Shown here in pieces: positions 28,459-37,248 of a stretch of DNA of 39,815 bases. How positions within the stretch are numbered: position 1 is the first letter of the stretch; every line of letters begins with the position of its first letter. Source of the stretch: Candidatus Hydrogenedentota bacterium. Lineage in GTDB: Bacteria > Hydrogenedentota > Hydrogenedentia > Hydrogenedentales > SLHB01. Location: contig JADLHJ010000016.1 of NCBI GenBank assembly GCA_020848835.1, positions 1 through 39,815 on the forward strand, given 5' to 3'. Below the pieces are notes generated by a model. That model was not told the origin of the DNA. It was given only the letters and a program-made list of their open reading frames with translations, and made no database searches. The position numbers and the translations under genes were made by a program.

Positions 28459-29400
28459 ATGAAATGGATTCTTCGGACACGGTTTACGCTGGAAATCGCG
28501 GCACTCGTCGCGCTGAACGCGGCGATCCCATATGCGGCTATCGCTACTACGACGGATTTTACGTTGAAGGAAGCGGGCGGCGATCGCACTTTTTCGCTCG
28601 GGCAGGCAAATGGGAAGTATGTCGCGCTGCACTTTCTGCTGAAGACTGAATGTCCGGTTTGTTTAGATTACACCAAAAAATATGCGGCGAACGCAGCGAA
28701 ATTGCCGAATGTCGTTCAGGTGTTCATCAAACCCGATTCAGAGGAAGAAATTGTGGCGTGGGCGGAGAAATTATCGCCAGACGAAAAAGCGAACGCGCCA
28801 ATAATCTATCGCGATCCTGATGCGAAACTGGCGGATGAATTCGGTATTCCCAATGGATATGCTTTTCACGGCGAGACAGTGCACTTTCCGGCGCTTGTTT
28901 TAATCGGTCCCGATGCCAAAGAAGTGTTTCGCTACGTGGGCAAGAGCAATACCGATCGCTACTCAATCGACAAACTTGTCACGATGATGTCAGAGCTCAA
29001 GCACCAGGCGGCGGCGAAGGCCTACAACCTCGATAAGAGCAAGCTGGCGCTGCAGGGTTATGATGCGGTCTCTTATTTCAAGGGCAAAGCCGTTGAAGGC
29101 AAGAAGGACATTTCGACAACATTTGCAGGGGTGACGTACTACTTCGCTGACACGAAAAATCGCGACGCATTCCTTGCGGATCCGGACAGGTATCTGCCCG
29201 CGTACGGCGGGTGGTGCGCAACCGCGATGGCGTTGGGAAAGAAGGTCGAGATCAGCCCCGACAACTATAAGATTACCGATGGCCGACTCTTCCTGTTCTA
29301 TAAGAATTTCATCACGAACGCAATCAGTGACTGGAACCGCGACGAACCCCAAAACATTGCGATGGCCGACAAGCATTGGCACGATATTTCTGGCGAGTAA
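28459..29400 (+). CDS. Exported thioredoxin-fold protein fused to YHS domain
   Basis: A two-domain periplasmic protein (313 aa from ATG 28459, after GGAGG). The signal peptide covers residues 1-28 or so. Residues 33-180 are a peroxiredoxin/thioredoxin-like fold with a Cys-x2-Cys pair (ECPVCLDY, Cys65 and Cys68). Residues 193-313 are a YHS-type domain of the kind QGYDAVSYF ... YYFADTKNRDAFLADPDRYLPAYGGWCA, often linked to metal binding or transport. The fusion suggests a redox partner for metal or sulfur chemistry outside the cytoplasm, which is inference. It lies 34 bp after the debranching enzyme and before a terminator. Confidence 0.82.
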   Translation: MKWILRTRFTLEIAALVALNAAIPYAAIATTTDFTLKEAGGDRTFSLGQANGKYVALHFLLKTECPVCLDYTKKYAANAAKLPNVVQVFIKPDSEEEIVAWAEKLSPDEKANAPIIYRDPDAKLADEFGIPNGYAFHGETVHFPALVLIGPDAKEVFRYVGKSNTDRYSIDKLVTMMSELKHQAAAKAYNLDKSKLALQGYDAVSYFKGKAVEGKKDISTTFAGVTYYFADTKNRDAFLADPDRYLPAYGGWCATAMALGKKVEISPDNYKITDGRLFLFYKNFITNAISDWNRDEPQNIAMADKHWHDISGE

Positions 29401-29424
29401 GCGCATCAGAAGCCTTTGACGAAG

Positions 29425-29458
29425 AAGCGCGGCCGTTAGGCCGCGCTTTGCTTTTCTT
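29425..29458 (+). terminator. Rho-independent terminator
   Basis: A 9- to 10-bp GC-rich stem (AGCGCGGCC/GGCCGCGCT, loop GTTA) is followed by TTGCTTTTCTT, 25 bp after the stop of the YHS fusion gene. It ends the DoxX, debranching enzyme and YHS transcript. Confidence 0.8.
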
Positions 29459-29570
29459 GGGAAAACCAAATGGAGGGCGCAATCCGCGCCTTGCCTCGAC
29501 CTTGCACAGCTAGTACAATCTGCGGGTCTGCGCAACCTGTTAATGGCTGCATTTAGAAAGGTGTCGGATC

Positions 29571-30428
29571 ATGACTGCGCGTGTGTTGTGCATTGTCGGT
29601 GTGTCGATCGGACTTGCGTTGTGCGGGTGCAAACCCAGCGAAGGCCCTGCGCCTGCGCCAGTGACACCGGCATTTCCCAAGCCTGCCCAAGTGGATCCGC
29701 AAAAGGCGTTCGACCAGTGGAAAGCGCTGGTGACGGACCCAGAGGCGGCAAAAACCGGATCGGTCCACATTCAGCTTGCAGCGGATCTGAAAGAACGCGC
29801 ACCGGAGTTGGTTCCACAAATGGTTGATTTGATGCTGGATCCCGCCACTACCCCTGAATCGCGTTTCTTGATCATGAACAGCCTCGAAGTCGCGCAGACG
29901 CCTGAGTTATATCCGCGGCTGCTAGATCTCACAAAGCCTGAGGTCGATCCCAGTATTCGGACCGGCGTTGTGATCATGTTGAAGAATGCTACAGAACCAA
30001 GCGTCGTCGCACGCATTCGGGAACTCGTGAACGATCCCGAGCGCCGCGTAAAGCTCGCCGCGATGATGGTGTTGTCCGAAACCGGGGACAAACCTGCCCG
30101 CGCGGTGCTTCAAGAGTATTACTTCACGGAAGGCTTGCCTGCTGAACATCGCGCGCGCATCGTACAATCGCTCGCGCTCACGCCGGAAGCTGGAGACCTG
30201 AAAGTCCTCACTACTGCCGTTACGGACGCGACGCTCGGTGAAGAGGCACGCCTCGTTGCAACGGGCGCGATTGGCCGGGTCGGCGATTCTGCCGGGCTCC
30301 CGGCGCTTGACCAGGTTGCGCAAGGAAATGATTCGGCCGAATTGAAGAAATGGGCAGCCAGCGCGGCAAAAGTAATTCGCGATAAAGCAGCGTCTTCCAG
30401 TGCGCCCACTCCGCCCGGAGCCAGGTAA
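29571..30428 (+). CDS. HEAT-repeat lipoprotein
   Basis: A membrane-anchored lipoprotein (285 aa). The signal peptide ends in LALCGC with lipid-modified Cys20, followed by a Pro/Ala-rich linker. From about residue 50 the protein is made of alpha-helical pairs resembling HEAT repeats (for example VDLMLDPATTPESRFLIMNS, LVNDPERRVKLAAMMVLSET, LVATGAIGRVGD). These normally form a protein-binding scaffold. It ends in a Ser/Ala/Pro tail. No specific partner can be named. Confidence 0.75.
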   Translation: MTARVLCIVGVSIGLALCGCKPSEGPAPAPVTPAFPKPAQVDPQKAFDQWKALVTDPEAAKTGSVHIQLAADLKERAPELVPQMVDLMLDPATTPESRFLIMNSLEVAQTPELYPRLLDLTKPEVDPSIRTGVVIMLKNATEPSVVARIRELVNDPERRVKLAAMMVLSETGDKPARAVLQEYYFTEGLPAEHRARIVQSLALTPEAGDLKVLTTAVTDATLGEEARLVATGAIGRVGDSAGLPALDQVAQGNDSAELKKWAASAAKVIRDKAASSSAPTPPGAR

Positions 30429-30527
30429 ACGGGGTTTTCTCAGTTGGCGCTGGCAAATTGTGGAAATACCAGCGGTATGGTAGACTGTTGAATAACTATT
30501 GACGCCAAGCAACTGAGGTAATCGGTC

Positions 30528-30869
30528 GTGCTGTTCCGCAAGGCATTTAACCGGCGGCAATTTGAAGACTGCGATCCAACGGCGCCCCCGCGCTACGCGA
30601 TATTCAAGAAGCAGTTCGCCGTGCCTTTCGAGAAGATGTTGAAAGGCACGATGTCCGAGCGGGATGGCGTTCCGATCCGGCAGTTTGGTGTTTATGTTGA
30701 TGGCGTGGTTCGCCTGGTCACCAGCGGTGAGATGGTGGACCGCGAGACTTATGATGCCCTCATTACGGCCGGTGCGATTGAGCCCGACCCTGACTATACC
30801 CCCGAATCTCCCAAAGAAGGCGCTAAAGTGCGGATACTTTCAGCTTCGGACGCCGAATTGGAGGCGTAG
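30528..30869 (+). CDS. Hypothetical protein, 113 aa
   Basis: Not recognised. It begins at GTG 30528 after a GAGGT ribosome site. The protein is soluble, with a basic N-terminus (MLFRKAFNRRQFEDCD), a middle that reads like small beta segments (IRQFGVYVDGVVRLVTSGEMVD) and an acidic/Pro C-terminus. It ends 3 bp before the glycosyltransferase gene, so the two are almost certainly one operon and may be functionally linked. Confidence 0.7.
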   Translation: MLFRKAFNRRQFEDCDPTAPPRYAIFKKQFAVPFEKMLKGTMSERDGVPIRQFGVYVDGVVRLVTSGEMVDRETYDALITAGAIEPDPDYTPESPKEGAKVRILSASDAELEA

Positions 30870-30872
30870 CGC

Positions 30873-32276
30873 GTGGCCGCCACCATCGCGTTGGCGATGA
30901 TCGTTAAGGACGAGGAAGACCAGCTTGCGGATTGTCTGGCCAGCGTCAAGGACATCGTCAGCGAAATTTGCATAGTCGATACCGGTTCCACCGATTTCAC
31001 GATGGAGATTGCGCGCAAGTTTGGCGCGAAGATCGGCGTGTACTTATGGTCGGACGACTTCTCGGCGATGCGCAACGAATCGCTGCGCCTTTGTACTGCC
31101 GATTGGATATTTGTGCTCGATGCCGACGAGCGAGTCGCAAAAGAAGACCTCCCGCGATTGAAAGCCCTCGCCAAAGGCCCGCATGATTGCTGCTATCGGT
31201 TCACCACGCGCAATTACACCAACAACAAAGCCATCGCCGATTTTCAACCCAGTGAATCGGGCGATGAACATGCCAAAGGGTTTGCGGGTTGGTTCCCAAG
31301 CAACAAAGTGCGCTTTTTTCCCAACCGCCGGAATGCGAAGTTTCAGGGGCAAGTGCATGAACTCGTGAACCAATCACTTGAACAACAGGGCATTCGCGTG
31401 CTGGATTGCCCGGTCCCGATTCATCATTACAATCTGCTGAAAGATCCCGACCGTCTGCGCAAGAAGCAGGCGAAATATATTCAGATGGGGCGCGAAAAGG
31501 CCGCAGCCGATCCCAAAGATCCGAAAGCCCATATCGAGCTTGGCGCGCAGTACGCAGAAGTCGGCGATTGGCAAAATGCCGCGTCATCTTACCGCGAAGC
31601 GTTGAAACTCGATCCACGCAATGCGATAGCGCTGCGCGATCTCGGCGGTGCGCTGCACATGTTGAATCGTCCGGACGAAGCCAAGCGTGCGCTGCAACTC
31701 GCACTTGAGATTGATAAGGCGCAACCGGCCGCTTGGCGCAATCTTGGGGTTGTGCTCGCTGAGACCAAAGAGTGGGAAGCCGCCTGTGAGTGCTTCCGCA
31801 ATGCGCTGAAGTACGATCCCGCTTGGCCAGACGGGCGGCGTTATTTGAGTGTGGCGATCGAAGGCGCGGGGAGACTCGAAGAGGCGTCAACGGAATCCCG
31901 CGCCGCACTTGAGCAGAATCCGAGAGATCAAGAGAACTTGAAACTGTTTGTACATCAAATGCTGCGCCTGGAAAAACGCGCCGAGGCCCGCACCGTGTTG
32001 CTGGGTATTATCGAAGGCGGCGTGAAGAACGCGGAACTATTCAATGCGCTCGCGGAACTGTTTTTTTACGACAATATGTTCGACGCATCAAAGAAGCACT
32101 TCCTGGCAGCTGCGACGGCGGGGTTGCCTGCGGCGTACAACAATCTCGGTGTGGTGCTTTTTAAGCAGCATCTGTACGCGGAGGCGAAGCAGGCCTTTGA
32201 GAAGTGTCTTGTTGCTGTCCCGAATCATCCCGGCGCGGCAAGCAATTTAAAGAAGGTGCTGGCCCACTTACAGTAG
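30873..32276 (+). CDS. Family 2 glycosyltransferase with C-terminal TPR repeats
   Basis: A GT-A glycosyltransferase fused to tetratricopeptide repeats (467 aa). The catalytic part (1-210) starts IALAMIVKDEEDQLADCLAS, with VDTGSTD at 35-41 and VLDADE at 81-86 (DxD metal site), and closes with HHYNLLKDPDRLRKK. TPRs run from about 215 to 460 (for example AHIELGAQYAEVGDWQNAA, AYNNLGVVLFKQHLYAEA). The layout resembles SunS-type enzymes, which glycosylate peptides, and many uncharacterised TPR-GT2 proteins; the TPRs suggest a protein acceptor. The start is GTG 30873. Confidence 0.88.
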   Translation: MAATIALAMIVKDEEDQLADCLASVKDIVSEICIVDTGSTDFTMEIARKFGAKIGVYLWSDDFSAMRNESLRLCTADWIFVLDADERVAKEDLPRLKALAKGPHDCCYRFTTRNYTNNKAIADFQPSESGDEHAKGFAGWFPSNKVRFFPNRRNAKFQGQVHELVNQSLEQQGIRVLDCPVPIHHYNLLKDPDRLRKKQAKYIQMGREKAAADPKDPKAHIELGAQYAEVGDWQNAASSYREALKLDPRNAIALRDLGGALHMLNRPDEAKRALQLALEIDKAQPAAWRNLGVVLAETKEWEAACECFRNALKYDPAWPDGRRYLSVAIEGAGRLEEASTESRAALEQNPRDQENLKLFVHQMLRLEKRAEARTVLLGIIEGGVKNAELFNALAELFFYDNMFDASKKHFLAAATAGLPAAYNNLGVVLFKQHLYAEAKQAFEKCLVAVPNHPGAASNLKKVLAHLQ

Positions 32277-32277
32277 C

Positions 32278-32343
32278 GCCGAATTCCGATTCGCTTTGTG
32301 CCGCCAGTTTGCAGGCAGAAGGCCCGCCGAATCGGAATTCGGC
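32278..32343. repeat. Long perfect inverted repeat between convergent genes
   Basis: GCCGAATTCCGATTCG (32278-32293) pairs perfectly over 16 bp with 32328-32343, leaving a 34-nt loop. It begins 2 bp after the glycosyltransferase stop and lies 23 bp from the convergent HDOD gene stop. It may act as a bidirectional terminator, though no T run is adjacent, or may be a dispersed repeat copy. Confidence 0.6.
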
Positions 32344-32366
32344 ACTACGTTCCGCGCAAAGTTTGT

Positions 32367-33242
32367 TCAATAAACACTGCCCGTGGCCATCGCGCCAATG
32401 AGACCCCGCTGCCGTTCGAGTCGCTCTTCGATGTGCGCGATCAGCGTTTCGTCAAGGCCGATAGCCTCCGCAGAGGCAGCTTCAAATTCGCATGGTGCAT
32501 TCGCGTTGGTAGAACGGATACCGAAACGGTTGCAGAGGGCATCGGCCACGTGGGTGGCGTGCGTAAGGACGTGCGGATTTGGCAGCGTTGACGGCGAATG
32601 ATGCATCTCGATGCTCTCAACAATAGCCGGCGGCAGCGACCAGCGGCCGGCCAGCCATGCGCCAATATCGCAGTGCGTATATCCGTCGAGAATCTCGCGC
32701 TCGGCGTCCGTATGTGAATAACCGTCTTCTTCGATTAGGCGCAAGACGCTTGTCATCGCTTCCGGGAATTGCTGCGCGATGACGGCCTTGCCAATGTCGT
32801 GCAGAAGGCCTGCTACGTGCGCGCCCGCAATTTGCGGTTTACGCGAGCGGAGGTGTGTTTCTATACAGCCGGTGACGACGGAACAGGCCAGGCTATGCCG
32901 CCACAGCATCTTTAGCGCACGCGCGCTTGCTGGGTCGCGGCCGAACATATGGATCACAGAGATGGCTAGTGCGAGCCGCTCGACTTCGTCAAAGCCGAGT
33001 ATGACGACTGCGTCTGGCACGGTGCGGATTTGGCGGTGGAAGCCGTAGTAGCTTGAGTTGACAGTTCCCAAGATTCTGAGTGTTAGGGCTTGATCCGATC
33101 CGACGACTTCGGCGAGATCGAGTGCCGTTGCGCCTTCGTCCTGGACTATGGAGAGAATTCGGACGAGTGTAGACGGAAGGGTTGAGACTTCTTTGAGTGC
33201 GTACACGCGATCCCGTACGCCTAGTGCAATTAGCTGTGCCAT
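32367..33242 (-). CDS. HDOD domain signalling protein
   Basis: A regulator with an HDOD (HD-related output) domain (291 aa from ATG 33242). The early part has PSTLVRILSIVQDEGATALD and the HDOD hallmark DQALTLRILGTVNSSYYG. The middle retains an HD pair in AGLLHDIGK, then THCDIGAWLAGRW and MHHSPS, so it may keep metal-dependent phosphohydrolase residues, unlike many HDOD proteins. ATG 33242 follows GGGGAGG at 11 bases. The frame is open to a GTG at 33311, which would be almost leaderless from the promoter at 33321-33349. Such proteins often act in motility, biofilm or c-di-GMP-linked signalling. Confidence 0.88.
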   Translation of the reverse strand: MAQLIALGVRDRVYALKEVSTLPSTLVRILSIVQDEGATALDLAEVVGSDQALTLRILGTVNSSYYGFHRQIRTVPDAVVILGFDEVERLALAISVIHMFGRDPASARALKMLWRHSLACSVVTGCIETHLRSRKPQIAGAHVAGLLHDIGKAVIAQQFPEAMTSVLRLIEEDGYSHTDAEREILDGYTHCDIGAWLAGRWSLPPAIVESIEMHHSPSTLPNPHVLTHATHVADALCNRFGIRSTNANAPCEFEAASAEAIGLDETLIAHIEERLERQRGLIGAMATGSVY

Positions 33243-33320
33243 CCCGGACGAAACCTCCCCGATTGGATTGTTCGCCCCACTTACCTCAGCGCAACCGCGC
33301 CTCCCAAGCACCGCAGTATG

Positions 33321-33349
33321 ATTTTACGAGGTGAGTGGGAAATTGTAAA
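33321..33349 (-). promoter_or_regulatory. Sigma70 promoter of the HDOD gene
   Basis: On the minus strand TTTACA (33349-33344) and TAAAAT (33326-33321) are separated by exactly 17 bp. Each hexamer differs from consensus at one position. Transcription would begin near 33314, supporting the start codon at 33242. Confidence 0.65.
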
Positions 33350-33454
33350 GATGTTTTCGGTGGTTTTATTTTCGACCGGTCACATGGGCTTGGCCTACTC
33401 TCCCATTTCCCGTTTTACGGGATAATGCTTGCTCAGCTATTACGGCATCACCTC

Positions 33455-33483
33455 TTGACATAGAATGATTATTGATATACAAT
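33455..33483 (+). promoter_or_regulatory. Strong sigma70 promoter of the pseudopilin-like gene
   Basis: A consensus -35 TTGACA (33455-33460), a 17-bp spacer and TACAAT (33478-33483, one mismatch). The start would fall near 33490, inside the palindrome at 33488-33509. The leader to ATG 33569 is about 80 nt. Confidence 0.75.
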
Positions 33484-33487
33484 GCCA

Positions 33488-33509
33488 CTTGTTCTGCATG
33501 CAGAACAAG
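33488..33509. promoter_or_regulatory. Perfect 22-bp palindrome at the transcription start, likely operator
   Basis: CTTGTTCTGCA is followed directly by its reverse complement (33499-33509). Outer half sites ATGCC (33482-33486) and GGCAT (33513-33517) extend the symmetry. Its overlap with the expected +1 fits repressor binding. In RNA it would form a hairpin at the very 5' end, so an mRNA-stabilising role is an alternative. Confidence 0.6.
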
Positions 33510-33568
33510 CGGGGCATATACATTTTATATTATTGTTTACATTCACGACCGATCCATAAGGACAAACC

Positions 33569-34453
33569 ATGAAAACGCGCGGCTTCACATTGATAGAACT
33601 TCTTGTTGTTATCGCTATAATCGCAATTCTTGCGGCAATTCTGCTACCGGCTTTAGCGCGCGCCCGCGAAGCGGCACGGCGGGCAAGCTGCCAGAACAAC
33701 CTTAAGCAAATGGGGCTGGTGTTTGAGATGTACTCTGGTGAATCCCGCGACAAGCTACCGCAACGTATGACCCTTCGCTGCAATGGCGCACTTGGAAACA
33801 CGATGATTTTCAGTGGTCCGGCAGTGATGCCCGAATATCTGACGGATGCCGACGTCGTTATGTGCCCGTCGTGGGTGCGGCATAAAGATGCTGTGGAACG
33901 CTACGACACACAAATTGTCAATGGTCGTGTAGATCCATGCGAATTTGCCAAGGAACCCTACGACTATACCGGCTGGCTGATCACCGATGACGTGAATATT
34001 CTAGGTCCATTGGTAGGTACCGTTGGCTCAGGCCCGAACGGGCGTTTCGAAGAGGCGGAGTATCTTAATACGCCTTGGGGCGAATTGGCGCAGGAAAATG
34101 TTGCCAGCAACGGCGCAGCGAGCGACGACGACTTCGAGGTGTCCTCCACCTACGCGGGTACCCAGGCGGGCGGCGGCAGCGTGTTTCACCGCCTGCGCGT
34201 GGGAATCGAGCGGTTTCTTATTACCGACATAAACAATCCCGCGGCTTCGGCGAAAGGCGCGAGCGAGATTCCCGTTGAGTGGGACCACATAACAACGAAT
34301 GTCGCCGATTTCGCGCACGTGCCGGGAGGCGCAAATATCTTGTATCTGGATGGTCATGTTGAGTTCTCGAAGTATCCCGGCGAAAGATTCCCAATGACGG
34401 TCGATAGTTCGCGGATATTCGGGCGGTACAACCGGCCTTTTGACGGCTTCTAA
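33569..34453 (+). CDS. Type II/IV pseudopilin-like protein (prepilin N-terminus, H-X9-DG end)
   Basis: An exported pseudopilin-like protein (294 aa). It starts [20 protein letters not shown], the prepilin peptidase site (cleavage after Gly5, Glu at mature position 5) followed by a hydrophobic helix. [19 protein letters not shown] is characteristic of the group abundant in Planctomycetota and related phyla. The C-terminus has the [18 protein letters not shown] segment matching the H-x9-DG motif. AAGGA precedes ATG 33569 by seven bases. A strong promoter, an operator-like palindrome and a terminator make it a single-gene unit. Confidence 0.92.
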   Translation: MKTRGFTLIELLVVIAIIAILAAILLPALARAREAARRASCQNNLKQMGLVFEMYSGESRDKLPQRMTLRCNGALGNTMIFSGPAVMPEYLTDADVVMCPSWVRHKDAVERYDTQIVNGRVDPCEFAKEPYDYTGWLITDDVNILGPLVGTVGSGPNGRFEEAEYLNTPWGELAQENVASNGAASDDDFEVSSTYAGTQAGGGSVFHRLRVGIERFLITDINNPAASAKGASEIPVEWDHITTNVADFAHVPGGANILYLDGHVEFSKYPGERFPMTVDSSRIFGRYNRPFDGF

Positions 34454-34472
34454 CTTTGTTGCCGTCATATGA

Positions 34473-34517
34473 AGGGGGACATCCGCAACCACACGCGGGT
34501 GTACCCCTTCTTTTTTG
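34473..34517 (+). terminator. Rho-independent terminator
   Basis: An imperfect stem joins AAGGGG-ACATCCGC to GCGGGTGT-ACCCCTT (with G-U pairing) and is followed by CTTTTTT. It lies 20 bp after the pseudopilin-like stop. Confidence 0.75.
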
Positions 34518-34662
34518 AAACTTAGTATTTGCCGTGGATGCGAAATGGTTTTTGAAATTTGCCGGATCGGTGATACGCTCTTGTGCGGAGTGTTTCATTG
34601 CTTGAATGGTGGAAAAGGTGCGTTTCCACCTACCCGTGCAAAGCACAATAAAGGTGTTGTAC

Positions 34663-37248
34663 ATGCTTCATTCCACAGAATTGATGTGCTGCAACAACAA
34701 ACTTCAAACCAACCGCAGGTCAGCACGACCGACGTTTTCAATCAATCCTTGCTTCTTTCGTTCTCTCGCCGTGTGTCTGCTGCCGTTTGTAATGGCGATT
34801 CGACTGGAAGCGCAAACCGTAGACTTCGAGGTGTCGCACCGGGTCATTCGCCAAGGCGAGACACTGACGTTCGCCAACCAAACTGAATCGGGCGTTGATC
34901 CAATTCTTAGCTGGGAATGGAATTTTGGCGATAACGGATCGAGCACGATCGGTAGTCCGTCTCATATCTACAACGTTCCGGGACAATACACGGTATCGTT
35001 AAAAGCGATTACCGCATCGGGCAATGTGACTGAGACGAAGGTTGGATTTGTAATCGTGCTGGGGCCGGGTGCGCCTGTGATCCTCAATGAATTTCTCGCT
35101 TCCAATAGCACCGGCCTGCAAGATGAGGATGGAGACGATTCAGATTGGATCGAGTTGTATAACGCAACGGACTCGCCCGTGTCTATGCTGGGTTGGGCAT
35201 TGACGGACGACGAATCGGAACCGGGCAAGTGGATGTTTCCAAATGTGGCGATTGCTCCCGGCGGCTTTCTGATTGTCTTTGCATCGGACAAGGACCGTTC
35301 GCCTGTGCCTGGCGAATTGCACACAAATTTCAAGCTGGATGCGGACGCCGAGTATCTCGCACTCATCCAAAATCCAACGGTGCCGATCATCGCAACCGAG
35401 TATCCCGCTCGCGAGCAGCGGACGGACGTTTCCTTCGGACTGGTGGGGTTCAATTCTGGGCTTCCGGAGCCGGAACTCTACGGTTTTATGAACACGCCCA
35501 CGCCAGGCGCGCCAAATTCTTACGACAGCGCGCAATTGGACGAAACGACCGCGCCGACATTCAGTCGCGTCCACGGCCATTATAAAAAAGAATTCAAGCT
35601 GAAACTGAAGTCCTCGGAGCCAGGCACCGTAATCTACTACACAGAGGATGGTTCGCTGCCGGATGAGGACAATGGCAAGCTGTACACGAAGAAAATTCGC
35701 GTATCGGAAAATAAAGTCATTCGCGCGGTCGCATATGCGCCAGCGCACATCAAGTCGAGGGTTGCCACGGCAACGTACATCATTGGTGCGAGCAAAAAGG
35801 AAAAGCAATTGCCCGCACTGTGTGTGGTGGGCGATCCCGAGAAAGACCTTTGGGCACCGGACGGCATCATGGTTATCGATGGCAGCTTCAATTCATTTCT
35901 GCAGCACGGCGACGAGTGGGAGCGCACAATTTCGATGGAATACTTCGATCCCCTAGGCGCTCCGGAATCCCCTGAACTGCTGGGATTTCAGGAGGATTGC
36001 GGCATCCGCGTGCATGGAAGCGAAGGCCGGCGCGAAGGGTATTTGATCGCCCCTACAATTGAGGAACCCTGGGATGATTACCGGTACAAGATTTCGTTCC
36101 GCTATTACTTCCGCGATGAGTACGGCAATGAGCGGCTCGCGTATCCACTGATCCCGAATTCAAACGTGTCCGAGTTGAAGCATATTGTCATGCGCGCGGG
36201 CACGGACGATCCGTACAATCCATTTATCAAAGATGAGCTTAGCCGCCGTTTGATGGCGCAGATGGGCAACGTGTCGAGTAAGGGCACCTTCATCCACTTC
36301 TATCTTAACGGCTACTTTAAGGGTTACTACAACCCGGTGGAGAACTACACCGAGGACTTCTTCCAACAAGTTTACGGGAGCGAATTGGGGTGGGACATCA
36401 TCAAGGGTACGGACGACGCAGCAAACGATCGACGTGAACTTGTGGAAGGCGACTGGGACGCCTGGTTCGCGCTGAACGATTACGCCGCCAGCCACGACCT
36501 CTCCAATCCGGCGAACTACGCAACGATCGCGACGATGATGGATATCGATAACTTCATCGACTATCTCATCATCGAAACCTATGGTGCGAACTTCGATTGG
36601 CCGCGAAACAATTGGTATATGGCGCGCGAACGCAGCACCGGCGATTTAGGCCGCTGGCGTTTTTACGTGTGGGACATGGAGATGAGCTATTACTCCATCA
36701 CCGATACCGCGGAAGTTTTCACCGTGGAATCGTATTCCGACAATCCCTTCCATTTAACCGACGGCTGGACCTTCCTGCGCGCGCCGGGCACGGGCCGTGA
36801 TACCTCGCCCATTGCCAAGTTGTACCAGGCATTACGAGAGAACGACGATTTCAAGGCCGCATGGGAAGCGCGCGCCACTGAGTTGCTAGCGCCAAACGGC
36901 GTGCTCGGCAAAGCAAACGTGCGAGCAAAATTCGACGAGCTGCGCGACGAAGTGGGCAAAGTCCTTCTGACCAAACCTATGAATCCGTTCATTCGTGACG
37001 TGTGGGCGGTCGAACGTCCGCAGTGGTTGCTTTATTGGTTCGCCGAAGAAGGGCTGATGCCGACAAAAGGAAATACTGACAAAGATGGCGATGGCCTTCT
37101 CAGCACAGAGGAAATCGCATCGGGCACAGATCCGGATAATCCGGATTCGGATGGCGATGGCCTGGGCGATGATTACGAACTAAACGTCTCCCTGACGGAT
37201 CCAAGCGGCGAAGGTGCCGTTAGTAGCGGACCGCCTGACCGTGAATAA
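34663..37248 (+). CDS. Large exported protein: PKD, lamin-tail, chitobiase-like and CotH kinase domains
   Basis: A multidomain surface or extracellular protein (861 aa). I chose ATG 34663 (AAGGTG six bases upstream) over 34606. The N-terminal signal peptide is long, with a hydrophobic core near residues 32-46 and likely cleavage after EAQ near 49. In order: a PKD domain (about 50-130; WEWNFGDNG ... GQYTVSLKA); a lamin-tail domain (about 135-270; VILNEFLASNSTGLQDEDGD, DWIELYN); a chitobiase-C-like module (about 310-375; GTVIYYTEDGSLP); a CotH protein-kinase-like domain (about 400-760; MRAGTDDPYNPFIKDEL, YNPVENYTEDF, WRFYVWDMEMSYY); and Ca-binding DxDxDG repeats at the end (DKDGDGLLST, DSDGDGLGDD). 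CotH family members phosphorylate secreted proteins; activity here is inferred. Confidence 0.88.
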   Translation: MLHSTELMCCNNKLQTNRRSARPTFSINPCFFRSLAVCLLPFVMAIRLEAQTVDFEVSHRVIRQGETLTFANQTESGVDPILSWEWNFGDNGSSTIGSPSHIYNVPGQYTVSLKAITASGNVTETKVGFVIVLGPGAPVILNEFLASNSTGLQDEDGDDSDWIELYNATDSPVSMLGWALTDDESEPGKWMFPNVAIAPGGFLIVFASDKDRSPVPGELHTNFKLDADAEYLALIQNPTVPIIATEYPAREQRTDVSFGLVGFNSGLPEPELYGFMNTPTPGAPNSYDSAQLDETTAPTFSRVHGHYKKEFKLKLKSSEPGTVIYYTEDGSLPDEDNGKLYTKKIRVSENKVIRAVAYAPAHIKSRVATATYIIGASKKEKQLPALCVVGDPEKDLWAPDGIMVIDGSFNSFLQHGDEWERTISMEYFDPLGAPESPELLGFQEDCGIRVHGSEGRREGYLIAPTIEEPWDDYRYKISFRYYFRDEYGNERLAYPLIPNSNVSELKHIVMRAGTDDPYNPFIKDELSRRLMAQMGNVSSKGTFIHFYLNGYFKGYYNPVENYTEDFFQQVYGSELGWDIIKGTDDAANDRRELVEGDWDAWFALNDYAASHDLSNPANYATIATMMDIDNFIDYLIIETYGANFDWPRNNWYMARERSTGDLGRWRFYVWDMEMSYYSITDTAEVFTVESYSDNPFHLTDGWTFLRAPGTGRDTSPIAKLYQALRENDDFKAAWEARATELLAPNGVLGKANVRAKFDELRDEVGKVLLTKPMNPFIRDVWAVERPQWLLYWFAEEGLMPTKGNTDKDGDGLLSTEEIASGTDPDNPDSDGDGLGDDYELNVSLTDPSGEGAVSSGPPDRE

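Noticed and set aside
33488..33509. Palindrome considered as a LexA (SOS) box
   Set aside because: The half sites face outward (GTTC-N8-GAAC), not GAAC-N4-GTTC or CTGT-N8-ACAG, and the downstream gene is not a repair gene.
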